A stretch of 64,000 bases of DNA from the NCBI RefSeq assembly GCF_004005865.1, contig NZ_SACN01000001.1:434001-498000 (forward strand), in the 5' to 3' direction. This DNA is from Sphingomonas crocodyli. Its GTDB lineage: Bacteria; Pseudomonadota; Alphaproteobacteria; Sphingomonadales; Sphingomonadaceae. A program made the position numbers and the translations under genes. The notes beneath the pieces were generated by a model. It saw only the letters and a list, made by a program, of their open reading frames with translations, was not told the origin of the DNA and did no database searches. Numbering within the stretch: the first letter of the stretch is position 1; each line of letters begins with the position of its first letter. Of this stretch, positions 38,580 to 48,913 are shown one piece after another.

Positions 38580-39317
38580 ATGACCGATCTGTTCGCCATC
38601 CTCGCCGATCCGACCAACCTTGTCGCGCTGGCCGCGCTGGTCACGATGGAGGTGGTGCTCGGCATCGACAATCTGATCTTCATATCGATCCTGACCAATA
38701 AATTGCCCGAAGCGATGCGCGGCAAGGCGCGGACGATCGGCATCGCGCTGGCGCTGGGCCTGCGGCTCGTGCTGCTCAGCTTCGTTGCGTTCATCGTCAC
38801 GCTCACCAAGCCTTTGTTCGAGGCGTTCGGCCACGGATTTTCGTGGCGCGACCTGATCCTGATCGCGGGCGGCCTGTTCCTGGTGTGGAAGGCGACCAAG
38901 GAGATCCACCACAATGTCGATGCCAATTCGGGCGACGACATGTTCGAAAAGAAGGGGCCGGGGCCAAGCTTCGGCGCCGCGATCTTCCAGATCATCTTGC
39001 TCGATCTGGTATTCTCGATCGATTCGATCATCACCGCGGTCGGCATGACCGATCATGTCCCGATCATGTTCATCGCGGTGATCAGCGCCGTCACGGTGAT
39101 GCTGCTCGCCTCCGCCCCGCTGGCGCGCTTCATCGAGAAGAATCCGACCGTGGTGATGCTGGCGCTCGCCTTCCTGTTCATGATCGGCATGACCCTGATC
39201 GCCGAAGGCAGCGGCGTGCATGTGCCCAAAGGCTATATCTACGCGGCGATGGCCTTTTCGGCGCTGGTCGAGGCGCTCAACATATTCGCACGCAGGCGCC
39301 GCGCGAAGGCGGGTTGA
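38580..39317 (+). CDS. TerC family membrane protein
   Basis: A 245-aa protein with seven TM helices. The paired acidic motifs [12 protein letters not shown] and [11 protein letters not shown] are the hallmark of TerC proteins, where Asp and Asn likely bind metal. TerC homologues are involved in manganese export, tellurite resistance and the metalation of exported enzymes. There are no other ter genes nearby, so tellurite resistance should not be assumed. No good RBS precedes the ATG. Confidence 0.93.
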   Translation: MTDLFAILADPTNLVALAALVTMEVVLGIDNLIFISILTNKLPEAMRGKARTIGIALALGLRLVLLSFVAFIVTLTKPLFEAFGHGFSWRDLILIAGGLFLVWKATKEIHHNVDANSGDDMFEKKGPGPSFGAAIFQIILLDLVFSIDSIITAVGMTDHVPIMFIAVISAVTVMLLASAPLARFIEKNPTVVMLALAFLFMIGMTLIAEGSGVHVPKGYIYAAMAFSALVEALNIFARRRRAKAG

Positions 39318-39348
39318 GCGCGAGGGGCTACGGGCCTAAGGCGTGACA

Positions 39349-39966
39349 ATGACCGTGTATCTGCATCAGGAGGATCTGCCCGAGGGCGTCCTCGCCCCCG
39401 GTCCCATCGCCGTCGATACCGAGACGATGGGCCTGATCACCCCGCGCGACCGGCTGTGCCTGGTCCAGATTTCGGACGGGCAGGGGGACGAACATCTCGT
39501 CCGCTTCGCGCCGGGCAGCGATTATGCCGCGCCGAATCTGCGCGCCGTCCTGGCCGATCCTGAGCGGCTCAAGCTCTATCATTTCGCGCGCTTCGATATC
39601 GCGGCGATCCGCCATTATCTGGGCGTCGTCGCGGCCCCGGTCTATTGCACCAAGACCGCGTCGCGCCTGATCCGCACCTATACCGATCGCCACGGCCTGA
39701 AAGAGATCGTGCGCGAATTGCTGGGCCAGGAAATCTCCAAGCAGCAGCAGTCGTCGGACTGGGGCGCCCCCGATCTGAGTGACGCGCAGAAGGATTATGC
39801 GGCGTCGGACGTGCGCTATCTCCACGCGCTCAAGGAAAAGCTCGACGAGCGGCTGGAGCGCGAAGGGCGTATGGCGCTGGCGCAGGCATGCTTCGACTTC
39901 CTGCCCGCGCGTGCCGAACTCGATCTGGCCGGATGGCCCGAGATCGACATCTTCGCGCATGTCTGA
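39349..39966 (+). CDS. Ribonuclease D-like 3'-5' exonuclease (single domain)
   Basis: A 205-aa DEDDy exonuclease. The catalytic acidic residues are in IAVDTETMGL (ExoI, Asp and Glu), FARFDIAAI (ExoII) and YAASDVRYLHAL (ExoIII, Tyr and Asp). The HRDC domains of full-length RNase D are absent, giving the short form seen in alphaproteobacteria. The role is probably 3' trimming of RNA. It overlaps the start of lptC by a few bases, so it is co-transcribed with the LPS export genes. Confidence 0.92.
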   Translation: MTVYLHQEDLPEGVLAPGPIAVDTETMGLITPRDRLCLVQISDGQGDEHLVRFAPGSDYAAPNLRAVLADPERLKLYHFARFDIAAIRHYLGVVAAPVYCTKTASRLIRTYTDRHGLKEIVRELLGQEISKQQQSSDWGAPDLSDAQKDYAASDVRYLHALKEKLDERLEREGRMALAQACFDFLPARAELDLAGWPEIDIFAHV

Positions 39967-40609
39967 ATTAGCGGATCGCGTCCGTAGCAGCCGCCAGAAC
40001 TGGGCGGCGAGCGGGAGCAGCCATGATCGGCTGATCGCGATCCTGCGCGTCGTGCTTCCGGCCGCGATCCTCACGCTTGTCCTGCTGCTGGCGCTCGCGC
40101 CGCTGACGGTGGGCAAGGATATCAGCTTCGTCCTGTCGAAGGACCGGGTCGAGGTTGCGCGCGAACGCATGCGCGTGACGAAGGCCACCTATCGCGGCGA
40201 GGATTCGAAAGGGCAGCCCTTTCAACTCGTCGCGCAGTCGGCGGTCCAGCAGAGCTCGCGCGATCCGGTCGTCCGGCTCCAGACGCTCAAGGCGCAGATC
40301 CAGCTGGAAGATGGCCCCGCGACGATCGACGCGGGCCGCGGCCGTTACGACATGGACAATGAAAAAGTGAACGTCGACGGGCCGGTGCTGTTCAAGTCGG
40401 CCGACGGCTATACGATGAAGACACGCGACGTCGGCATCGACATGCAGACGCGCAAGGTGCGCAGCGAAGGCGCGGTCGACGGCACGATGCCGCTCGGTCG
40501 CTTCAGCGGCGATCATCTGGAGGCCGATCTGAACAGCCGCGTCGTCGTGCTGAACGGCCGTGCGCGCTTGCATATCGTGCAGGGTGGGGCCAAGGCAAAA
40601 CTGCCATGA
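39959..40609 (+). CDS. lptC: LPS export ABC transporter periplasmic protein LptC
   Basis: Bitopic inner-membrane protein of the Lpt bridge, 216 aa. One TM helix (LIAILRVVLPAAILTLVLLLALAP, in part) at about 24-47 is followed by the beta-jellyroll periplasmic domain (VTKATYRGEDSKGQPFQLVAQ, VNVDGPVLFKSADGYTM). LptC receives LPS from LptB2FG and passes it to LptA. The ATG at 39959 lies inside the end of the RNase D-like gene. It overlaps lptA by ATGA. Low sequence conservation is normal for LptC; context makes the call secure. Confidence 0.9.
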   Translation: MSELADRVRSSRQNWAASGSSHDRLIAILRVVLPAAILTLVLLLALAPLTVGKDISFVLSKDRVEVARERMRVTKATYRGEDSKGQPFQLVAQSAVQQSSRDPVVRLQTLKAQIQLEDGPATIDAGRGRYDMDNEKVNVDGPVLFKSADGYTMKTRDVGIDMQTRKVRSEGAVDGTMPLGRFSGDHLEADLNSRVVVLNGRARLHIVQGGAKAKLP

Positions 40610-41151
40610 ACGGAGACGAGGGCGGGATGAAGGGACGGATGCGGGTGCGCTTCGGTGCGGTCATCCTGCTGGCGGCGATCGGCGGGGCTGCGCAGGCCCA
40701 GTCGGTGTCGGCGCTCAAGGGCCACAATTCCAACGCGCCGGTCGATTTTTCGGCCGACCGGATCGAGCTGCAGGACCGCGCCGATCGCGCGGTGCTGACC
40801 GGCAATGTCGACGTGAAGCAGGGCGACATGACGCTGAATGCCGATCGGCTGACGATCGCCTACAATTCGGCGCAGCAGACCCAGGTCAATCGCATGGACG
40901 CGAGCGGCAATGTCGTGCTCAAGAGCGCCAGCGAAACGGCGCGCGCCCAGTTCGGCATTTACGATCTGCAGAAGCGACTCGTGACGATGATCGGCGGCGT
41001 AACGCTCACCCGTCCGGGTCAGGGCGACACGAAGGGCGGGCGCCTGGTGCTCAACCTCAACACCGGCATCGCGACGATGGACGGCGGCACCGTCGCCGGG
41101 CAGCGCGGCCGCGTGACCGGCCGGTTCGTCCCGCCGCCCCGGAGCAACTGA
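40606..41151 (+). CDS. lptA: LPS transport periplasmic protein LptA
   Basis: Periplasmic bridge protein that oligomerises between LptC and LptD, 181 aa. A Sec signal peptide (FGAVILLAAIGGAAQAQ) is followed by the OstA-like beta-jellyroll: VDFSADRIELQDRADRAVLTGNVDVKQGDM (in parts), LNADRLTIAYN, ASGNVVLKSASETAR. The start overlaps lptC. A hairpin follows its stop. Confidence 0.93.
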   Translation: MNGDEGGMKGRMRVRFGAVILLAAIGGAAQAQSVSALKGHNSNAPVDFSADRIELQDRADRAVLTGNVDVKQGDMTLNADRLTIAYNSAQQTQVNRMDASGNVVLKSASETARAQFGIYDLQKRLVTMIGGVTLTRPGQGDTKGGRLVLNLNTGIATMDGGTVAGQRGRVTGRFVPPPRSN

Positions 41152-41155
41152 TAGC

Positions 41156-41178
41156 CGCGAAGCATCTTTCGCTTCGCG
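41156..41178. terminator. Hairpin after lptA
   Basis: CGCGAAGC and GCTTCGCG form a perfect 8-base stem with the loop ATCTTTC, five bases after the lptA stop. No real T-run follows (GTTATG), so it may be an attenuator or RNA-stabilising structure rather than a terminator. The gap before lptB is about 108 bases and contains nothing else. Confidence 0.45.
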
Positions 41179-41259
41179 TTATGCATGAACCCTGCCAGTT
41201 TCCTTGGTCCCCGCTTTTCGCTAAGCGTCGGGCAGGAAAGCGCCGTTTGAGGCCCACGC

Positions 41260-42039
41260 ATGAATGACAGCCAGACGATCGATCGCCCCCAGCGCAGTCC
41301 CATCGAAGAAGGGATCAGCCGCGGCCTTTCGGTCGTGTCGATCGCCAAATCCTACGACAAAAGGCAGGTGCTGACCGACATCTCGCTCGATGTCGCGCGC
41401 GGCGAGGTGGTCGGGCTGCTCGGGCCGAACGGCGCGGGCAAGACGACCTGCTTCTATTCGGTGATGGGGCTGGTGAAGCCCGACGCGGGCCGCATCCTGC
41501 TCGACGGCGACGATATCACCACGCTTCCGATGTATCGCCGCGCGATCCTGGGTCTGGGTTATCTGCCGCAGGAAACCTCGATCTTTCGTGGGCTGACGGT
41601 CGCGCAGAACATCATGGCGGTGCTCGAACTGATCGAGCCCGACAAGGCGGCGCGCGAGCCGCGACTCGAATCGCTGCTGGGCGAGTTCCACCTGACCCAT
41701 TTGCGCGATGCGCCGGCAATGGCGCTGTCGGGTGGCGAACGCCGCCGCTGCGAAATCGCGCGCGCGCTGGCGGCCAGCCCGTCGATCATGCTGCTCGACG
41801 AGCCCTTCGCGGGCATCGATCCGATCTCGATCGCTGACATTCGCGATCTGGTGAAGGATCTGAAGCGCCGCGACATCGGCGTGCTGATCACCGATCACAA
41901 TGTCCGCGAGACGCTCGACATCGTCGATCGCGCCTGCATCGTCTATGACGGCAAGGTGCTGTTCCAGGGCAGCCCGGCCGAACTGGTCGCCGATCCGAAC
42001 GTGCGCCGCCTCTATCTGGGCGAGGGCTTCTCGCTGTAA
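41260..42039 (+). CDS. lptB: LPS export ABC transporter ATP-binding protein LptB
   Basis: ATPase that powers LPS extraction with LptFG, 259 aa. Walker A is GLLGPNGAGKTTCFY, the signature LSGGERRRCEIARAL, Walker B IMLLDEPFAGIDP, and the switch His is in LITDHNVRETLD. The LptB-specific start of the ABC core reads LSVVSIAKSYDKRQVL. The order lptC-lptA-lptB-rpoN is the classic proteobacterial arrangement. Confidence 0.97.
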   Translation: MNDSQTIDRPQRSPIEEGISRGLSVVSIAKSYDKRQVLTDISLDVARGEVVGLLGPNGAGKTTCFYSVMGLVKPDAGRILLDGDDITTLPMYRRAILGLGYLPQETSIFRGLTVAQNIMAVLELIEPDKAAREPRLESLLGEFHLTHLRDAPAMALSGGERRRCEIARALAASPSIMLLDEPFAGIDPISIADIRDLVKDLKRRDIGVLITDHNVRETLDIVDRACIVYDGKVLFQGSPAELVADPNVRRLYLGEGFSL

Positions 42040-42065
42040 TCATGAACCGCCCGGTCTGACAGCAT

Positions 42066-43577
42066 ATGGCGATCGGACCCCGCCTAGACCTGCGTCAGTC
42101 CCAGTCGCTGGTGATGACGCCGCAGCTCCAGCAGGCGATCAAGCTGCTGGCGCTGTCGAACCTCGAGATCGAGGCGTTCATCGCCGAGGAGATCGAGAAG
42201 AACCCGCTGCTCGAGGCGACCGGCACGCGCGAGGAAGTCGCGCCCGAGCCCGAGGGCGGCGATGCCCCCGACGACGATTTCACTTTTGATCCGACCGATG
42301 CCGAGCCGACCACCGATCGGCTGGTCGAGTTCGGCGATGCCACCGCCGACAATCCGCTCGACGTCGATTATGATGCCGAGACCTTCCACCATGACAGCGC
42401 GGCCGACAGCGTCCGGGGCCAGGATGGCGGGCTGGGCCTCGAAGGCGGCAGCGGCGGATCGTCGGACGAGGCGCCCGACATCGATGCCTATGTCGCCGCG
42501 ACGATCGACCTGCACGAACATCTCGAACGGCAGGCGGGCGAGGTGCTGGAGGGCGAGGAGCTGACGATCGCCCGCCACCTGATCGATCTGATCGACGAGG
42601 CGGGCTATTTCACCGGGCAGACCTTCGAACTGTCGCAGCGTCTGGGCGTCGCGCTCTACCATGTCGAACGCGTGCTGGGCGTGATCCAGACCTTCGATCC
42701 TTCGGGCGTGGGCGCGCGGACGCTCGCCGAATGTATCGCGATCCAGGCGAAGGAGGCCGATCGTTACGATCCGGCGATGGCGAAGCTGATCGACAATCTC
42801 GATCTGCTCGCGCGCGGCGGCATTCCCCAGCTGCGCCGGCTGTGCGGCGTCGATGAGGAGGACATGGTCGACATGCTGCGCGAACTGCGCGGCTATGATC
42901 CGAAGCCCGGCCTGCGCTTCGGCGGCGAACCCGCGCAGCCCGTATCGCCCGACATCTTCATTTCGAAGACCAAGGATGGCTGGGCGATCGAACTCAACCG
43001 CGCGACTTTGCCCCGCCTGATCGTCGACCGCGATTATTATTCGGAGCTCAATGCGGGGGCCGACAAGGGCGGCAAGGCGTGGCTGTCCGAATGCCTCGCC
43101 TCAGCCAACTGGCTGGTGAAGGCGCTCGATCAGCGCGCGCGCACGATCCTGAAGGTCTCACGCGAGATCGTGAAGCAGCAGGAGGCGTTCTTCCTGAAGG
43201 GCGTCGAGCATCTGAAGCCGATGACGCTCAAGACGGTGGCCGACGCGATCGGGATGCACGAATCGACCGTCAGCCGGGTCACATCGAACAAATATCTGAT
43301 GTGCGAGCGCGGGTTGCACGAACTCAAATATTTCTTCACCAGCGGGGTCGCCGCGGCGGACGGTGACGGCGCGGTCTCCGCCGAGGCAGTGAAGAGTCAG
43401 ATCGCCAAGCTGATCGCGGCCGAGGGCGACGACATATTGTCCGACGACAAGCTGGTCGAACTGCTCAACGCCAAGGGATTCGATCTCGCGCGGCGGACGG
43501 TCGCGAAATACCGCGAGGCGATCGGCCTGGGATCGTCGGTGCAGCGCCGACGACAGAGGGCAATGCGCGCTGCCTGA
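42066..43577 (+). CDS. rpoN: RNA polymerase sigma-54 factor
   Basis: Alternative sigma factor that recognises -24/-12 promoters and needs an AAA+ activator. Region I is glutamine-rich (RLDLRQSQSLVMTPQLQQAIKLL in parts). Region II is acidic (residues about 55-120). Region III includes the core-binding part and the HTH (ESTVSRVTSNKYL), and the C-terminal RpoN box reads ARRTVAKYRE. At 503 aa it is full length. It follows lptB by 26 bases. The usual downstream hpf/raiA gene is absent here, replaced by the convergent prs. A sigma-54 promoter is present at 59141-59156 in this same window. Confidence 0.97.
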   Translation: MAIGPRLDLRQSQSLVMTPQLQQAIKLLALSNLEIEAFIAEEIEKNPLLEATGTREEVAPEPEGGDAPDDDFTFDPTDAEPTTDRLVEFGDATADNPLDVDYDAETFHHDSAADSVRGQDGGLGLEGGSGGSSDEAPDIDAYVAATIDLHEHLERQAGEVLEGEELTIARHLIDLIDEAGYFTGQTFELSQRLGVALYHVERVLGVIQTFDPSGVGARTLAECIAIQAKEADRYDPAMAKLIDNLDLLARGGIPQLRRLCGVDEEDMVDMLRELRGYDPKPGLRFGGEPAQPVSPDIFISKTKDGWAIELNRATLPRLIVDRDYYSELNAGADKGGKAWLSECLASANWLVKALDQRARTILKVSREIVKQQEAFFLKGVEHLKPMTLKTVADAIGMHESTVSRVTSNKYLMCERGLHELKYFFTSGVAAADGDGAVSAEAVKSQIAKLIAAEGDDILSDDKLVELLNAKGFDLARRTVAKYREAIGLGSSVQRRRQRAMRAA

Positions 43578-43582
43578 TCGGC

Positions 43583-44518
<936 letters not shown>

Positions 44519-44606
44519 GCGTGGAGTCCCCTTCGATCGCGGACCCCTTAGGCGGAACATGCCATTGGGGGAAGGGGGTGACGTTTTAATCCAGCTCACG
44601 CTGGAT

Positions 44607-44690
44607 GGCGGCACCGGCCCGCTCCCCCACCCGACCTCCCATAAGATACTGCCGCTGGGAGGTCGGGTGGGGGAGCGGGCCGGTGCCGCC
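44607..44690. repeat. Perfect 34-base inverted repeat between prs and gltX
   Basis: The arms 44607-44640 and 44657-44690 are exact reverse complements over 34 bases, around a 16-base loop. They contain GCTCCCCCACCCGACCTCCC and its complement. The element is longer and more perfect than the family A repeats, though its G/C-rich words are similar. It lies between the divergent starts of prs and gltX, in a 221-base gap otherwise without features. Confidence 0.95.
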
Positions 44691-44739
44691 GCTGGTTCGG
44701 CTTTGCCGATCCAGCAACAACGCCCTATGGGCAGGCGCG

Positions 44740-46065
44740 ATGATCGTCACCCGCTTCGCCCCCTCGCCGACCGGCCGGCTTCACGTCGGCAATATCCGCG
44801 CCGCGCTCCACAACTGGCTGTGGGCGCGCCAGCAGGGTGGACGCTTCCTGCTGCGCCTCGACGATACCGATGCCGAGCGATCGACCGAGGCCTTCGCGCA
44901 GAGCATCCGCGACGATCTGGTCTGGCTCGGCCTCGTGCCCGATGGCGAGGAACGCCAGTCGGATCGGTTCGCGCTCTATCAGGCGCGGTTCGAGGAATTG
45001 CGCGCGGCGGGGCGGGTCTATCCTTGCTACGAAACCGCGCAGGAACTCGAATTGCGGCGCAAGGTGCTGGCTGGGCGCGGGCTGCCGCCGGTCTATGATC
45101 GCGCCGCTTTGTCGCTGGCGCCCGATCAGATTGCGGCGTTCGAGGCGGAGGGACGGACCCCGCACTGGCGCTTCCTGCTCGATCATGATGCGCCGATCGC
45201 GTGGGACGATCTGATCCGCGGTCGGCAGAAGCTCGATCCGAAATTGCTGTCCGATCCGGTGATCCGCCGCGCCGATGGTAGCTGGCTCTACATGCTCCCG
45301 TCGGCGATCGACGATATCGACATGGGCGTGACGCATGTCGTGCGCGGCGAGGATCATGTCACCAACACCGGGCTGCAGCTTCAGATGTTCGCGGCGCTGG
45401 GGGCGACCCCGCCGGCCTTCGCGCATGAGGCGCTGCTGACGGGCAGCGAGGGCAAATTGTCCAAGCGCCTCGGCGCCACCGACAGCGACGCCTTCCGCAG
45501 CGAAGGCATCGAGCCGATCGCCATCCTCGCTCTGCTCGCGCGGCTGGGGACCAGCCTGCCGGTCGAACCGGTGACAGACCTCGCGCCGCTGATCGAGAGC
45601 TTCGACTTCGCCCGTTTCGGCCGTGCGCCCGCGCGGTTCGACGAGGAGGAACTGAAGACGCTCAACGCGCGCATCGTCCACATGCTCGATTTCGATGCGG
45701 TCGCATCGCGTCTGCCGGCCGGGATCGATCGTGCGGGCTGGGAAGCGATCCGGCCGAACCTGTCGAGCATTGCCGAAGCGGCCGAATGGTGGTCGGTGGT
45801 CGAAGGGCCGATCGCGCGGGCGGAGCTGGGCGACGAGGATCGCGCCTATCTGGCCACGGCCGCGCGGGTGGCGGGCGAGATCGACTGGGCCGATGCGCCG
45901 TGGAAGGCGCTCACCGCCGCGCTGGGCGCCGAGACCGGGCGGAAGGGCAAGAGCCTGTTCCTGCCGCTCCGCCTTGCGCTGACGGGTCGCGAACATGGTC
46001 CCGACATGAACGCGCTGCTGCCGTTGATAGGCCGCGAGCGCGCGGTCGAGCGGCTCGGCTCTTAA
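44740..46065 (+). CDS. gltX: Glutamyl-tRNA synthetase (one of probably two)
   Basis: Charges tRNA-Glu (or, in alphaproteobacteria with two copies, may misacylate tRNA-Gln for amidation). The HIGH-type motif is [15 protein letters not shown], and the KMSKS-type motif [30 protein letters not shown] is a conserved GluRS block. The protein (441 aa) starts at [12 protein letters not shown]; upstream codons belong to the palindrome. Its length is a little short for GluRS and fits the second alphaproteobacterial type. The stop shares TTAA with the convergent kpsS stop. Confidence 0.95.
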   Translation: MIVTRFAPSPTGRLHVGNIRAALHNWLWARQQGGRFLLRLDDTDAERSTEAFAQSIRDDLVWLGLVPDGEERQSDRFALYQARFEELRAAGRVYPCYETAQELELRRKVLAGRGLPPVYDRAALSLAPDQIAAFEAEGRTPHWRFLLDHDAPIAWDDLIRGRQKLDPKLLSDPVIRRADGSWLYMLPSAIDDIDMGVTHVVRGEDHVTNTGLQLQMFAALGATPPAFAHEALLTGSEGKLSKRLGATDSDAFRSEGIEPIAILALLARLGTSLPVEPVTDLAPLIESFDFARFGRAPARFDEEELKTLNARIVHMLDFDAVASRLPAGIDRAGWEAIRPNLSSIAEAAEWWSVVEGPIARAELGDEDRAYLATAARVAGEIDWADAPWKALTAALGAETGRKGKSLFLPLRLALTGREHGPDMNALLPLIGRERAVERLGS

Positions 46066-47306
46066 CCGAAGTCGGTAGGCCGCGGGGTCGGGGTCGCGAC
46101 GGTCTCGATCATCCGCTCGATCGATCCTTCGACCAGCAGTTCGATCCCCTCGTCGCTCGCAAAGCCGCCATAGACCAGGCAACGCGCGCGCAATACGCGG
46201 CAGAAGGCGTCCCACGTCTTGGGGTCGGGCGGGGTCGGATTGGCCCAGAATTCGTCGAGCGGGCCGTCGAAGGTGATGCCGGGAATGTTGTACACGGCTT
46301 CGCCCAGCGCCACCGTCGGGATGCCGTTGGCGAGCGAAAGCGTGCCCGTCGTGCTGTTGACCGTCACCACGCCGATCGCATTGTTGACGACGTCGTTGAT
46401 GTCGCCGCCGCGTGCGAGCACGATCCGGTCGTCAATATCGAGCCGCGCGGCCTCATGCCTCACGAAGCGCGCCCAGCTCGACAGGCCGTTGTCGAGCGGA
46501 TGCTCCTTGATCAGCAGCAAAGTGTCCTTGGGCGCGAACCGCGCAAAACTTTCGATCACGTAGCGCGCGCCGGCCTCCATCGAGGCGAAGGGTGAATGGA
46601 CGCGGATCTGATAGTCGGAGGTCAGCTGCAGCGGCAGCGCGAAATAGCGCTTGCCGGCGACCGATGCGATCGCCGCTTCGGCGCGGTCTTCGTGGACGCT
46701 GCGCAGCGCGAACTGCTTGAGCCAGCCCGCCGCCTCGGCGACGACCCAGCGATCGCGGTGCGACTTGTAATGCGGGAAGCGCAGCCGCCCGACATAGGTC
46801 TGGAAATAATAAAGCGTCGCCTCATGCGCGCGGCGGCGGAAGGTGGCGGGAACCGGCGCTTCTTCGCCCAGCGGAGGAAGGCGGCGCGCTTCGCGCAGGA
46901 ACCATTTGGGATCGCGCGGTAGTGGCGAATGGCCGTTCACGCCGTCGCGTTCCAGCGTCACCCAATGCGGGCGGATATAGCCTTCCTCGAACACATGGAC
47001 GCGCACGTCGCGACGCTGGGCGAGGCCGCGCGCGGCCTGATGCAGCGGGCGGCAATCGCCGAACAGGACCAGATCGGTGATCGCATGTTCGGCCAGGAAA
47101 TTGTCGACGAAGCGCGGCCAGCGATCAGGATCGCCGCGATAGTCCACCGCCTTTTCGGGCCATGACGCGCGATCGCCGCCGTTCAGATTGATGCGGTGGA
47201 CCCGGTGGCCGAGGCCGCGCAGCGATTTGGCGAGGCGGTAGAAGAAGGGACCGGGCGGCCCCTGCAGAAACAGGAAGCGCTGTTGCGGAGCAAGGCCGTG
47301 CTTCAT
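46062..47306 (-). CDS. kpsS: Capsule polysaccharide export protein KpsS (Kdo transferase)
   Basis: A 414-aa protein of the KpsS/LipB family, which makes the first beta-Kdo link on the lipid anchor of group 2 capsules. Motifs are LFLQGPPGPFFYRLAKSL near the N-terminus, VLFGDCRPLHQAARGLAQ, VHVFEEGYIRPHWVTLE, and, near the C-terminus, LLLIKEHPLDNG and VNSTTGTLSLANGIPTVALGEAVYNIPG (in parts). All are characteristic of KpsS. It overlaps kpsC by ATGA. No transporter kps genes are in the window. Confidence 0.93.
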   Translation of the reverse strand: MKHGLAPQQRFLFLQGPPGPFFYRLAKSLRGLGHRVHRINLNGGDRASWPEKAVDYRGDPDRWPRFVDNFLAEHAITDLVLFGDCRPLHQAARGLAQRRDVRVHVFEEGYIRPHWVTLERDGVNGHSPLPRDPKWFLREARRLPPLGEEAPVPATFRRRAHEATLYYFQTYVGRLRFPHYKSHRDRWVVAEAAGWLKQFALRSVHEDRAEAAIASVAGKRYFALPLQLTSDYQIRVHSPFASMEAGARYVIESFARFAPKDTLLLIKEHPLDNGLSSWARFVRHEAARLDIDDRIVLARGGDINDVVNNAIGVVTVNSTTGTLSLANGIPTVALGEAVYNIPGITFDGPLDEFWANPTPPDPKTWDAFCRVLRARCLVYGGFASDEGIELLVEGSIERMIETVATPTPRPTDFG

Positions 47307-48871
47307 GCGCGGCTTCCCTTCGTCGCGCGCTGCGGCCAGCCGCGCGAAAGCGCGCGCCGCGCGCGGCCCTGCAAGCGGCGCAGGCGCGTCAGCGGGGTTT
47401 CGATCGGCACCGGCTGTGCGGCGAGGCGATCGACCAGCAGCTCGGGCGAGCAGGGCAGCTTGGTCACGGGATCGAGATAACGAGGGTATTGGATCAACGT
47501 CGCGGCCACCAGTTGCATCAATGACAAGGTGCGACCCTCGCGCCGTTCAATGCGGGGGCCGAGGTCGCGCGTCAACCCCCAACCCGCATAGAATGGCTGG
47601 CCGTGGGTCACGACCTCGCATCCGCGCATCAATGCCTCAAAACCGGTCAGAGATGTGAGCACATGTACACGGTCGACATGATCGAGCAGCGCCGCCATCG
47701 GCATCTCCCGCACCACCATGTCGGCATGAACGAGGATCTCGGCATCCGGGATCCGTCCGCGCCGATGGCCGGCATCGACATCGGGATGCGGCTTGAAGAT
47801 CAGGAAGGCGTCGGGCTCGGCCGCGCGGGCGCGGCGCAGTAGCTCCAGATTGCTGTCGATCCCTGCCCCGCCCAGCCGCACCGACAGATCATCCTCGACC
47901 TGGCCGGTGACGAGGACGAGTGGCTTGGATGTCACCGGCCGCTCGAATCCGCTGCGGCCGCTGGCATATTTGCTGAGGCCCGCATCGACGATGGTGCGCG
48001 TCAGTTGTTCGGCGCGGCTGAGCAGCACCGGATCGGTCGTCGGCTCGGCGAGCAACAGTTCGAGTTCGCTGGGCGTGCGCGGATCGAAATGCATGCCGCG
48101 CCGATCGAGGATGATCGAATGCGGGGGATGGCAATCGCTACCCAGGCCCGAGGACCGCAGGAATCCGTCCTCAACGGGGATCAGCTGGACGCCGGCGGCT
48201 TCGGCGGCGGGGTTCAGGCCGGCGGGCGCCTTGGTCGGCCACACCGCGATCGCGCCGCGATAGGCGCTGGCGGTCCGCACTGCCATGCTGGCGGTCCGTT
48301 CGAAGGCGAGGCCCGACGTGCCGGGCCACAACATGCCTTCGACCTCGCGCCGCTTCCACCCGGCAATGCCGGTCGCGACCGCGAGCCCGCGGTTGCGATC
48401 GATCAGGCTGCGCCAGAAACCGAGCAGCTCGATCGTCGCCTCGATCGCAACGGGACGGTTGGAAAAGGGATCGCGATAATCGACGCCCGTCACCAGATGA
48501 TCGTGGACCAGCCGCTCGATCGGATCGGGCAGGCCGTCATTCGCATAGTCGGCGAAGCAGCCGGGGCCGCTCCATTCGACGGCGCGCCCGCGCATCCACG
48601 CGATCAGGCCGGTTTCGTCGTCGCCCGCCGCGCGGACCGGCGCGGGATCGTCCGTGACGAACCACGGATCGTCGGTCGCGCCCCAGAAGCCGCCGCCGAC
48701 GCGCGCCGCGACGATCGCGTCGATCACCAAACGGGCGCGGTCGCGTTCCGGCCCGTCCAGGTCACGGCTGCGGCTGAACGGCTTCGGCGTGCTGACGCGC
48801 GCGACCTCGGCCGTTGCCTGCGGGAAGGGCGGCGAACGCAAGAATGCGTGTCTGCGGTCGGGCGCCGACAT
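47303..48871 (-). CDS. kpsC: Capsule polysaccharide protein KpsC-like (Kdo transferase), single-GT form
   Basis: A 522-aa protein with one complete KpsC-type glycosyltransferase region: WPTKAPAGLNPAAEAAGVQL, PVEDGFLRSSGLGSDCHPP, IFKPHPDVDAGHR and HVLTSLTGFEALMRGCEV, then THGQPFYAGWGLTRD. The classic KpsC is about 670 aa with two such GT halves (beta-2,4 and beta-2,7 Kdo transferases). Here the first about 190 residues contain only the linker-like sequence (DYRDPFSNRPVAIEATIEL, WRSLIDRNRG), so one GT half appears missing. It is coupled to kpsS. The ATG at 48871 has no clear RBS; a TTG seven codons upstream is in frame. Confidence 0.88.
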   Translation of the reverse strand: MSAPDRRHAFLRSPPFPQATAEVARVSTPKPFSRSRDLDGPERDRARLVIDAIVAARVGGGFWGATDDPWFVTDDPAPVRAAGDDETGLIAWMRGRAVEWSGPGCFADYANDGLPDPIERLVHDHLVTGVDYRDPFSNRPVAIEATIELLGFWRSLIDRNRGLAVATGIAGWKRREVEGMLWPGTSGLAFERTASMAVRTASAYRGAIAVWPTKAPAGLNPAAEAAGVQLIPVEDGFLRSSGLGSDCHPPHSIILDRRGMHFDPRTPSELELLLAEPTTDPVLLSRAEQLTRTIVDAGLSKYASGRSGFERPVTSKPLVLVTGQVEDDLSVRLGGAGIDSNLELLRRARAAEPDAFLIFKPHPDVDAGHRRGRIPDAEILVHADMVVREMPMAALLDHVDRVHVLTSLTGFEALMRGCEVVTHGQPFYAGWGLTRDLGPRIERREGRTLSLMQLVAATLIQYPRYLDPVTKLPCSPELLVDRLAAQPVPIETPLTRLRRLQGRARRALSRGWPQRATKGSRA

Positions 48872-48913
48872 AGTGCGGTGAATAGACGTCAAGCGAGACG
48901 GATCAAAGCCCGA

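Noticed and set aside
38580..39317. Tellurite-resistance gene
   Set aside because: The protein is of the TerC family, but without other ter genes the general metal-related role is more likely than tellurite resistance.
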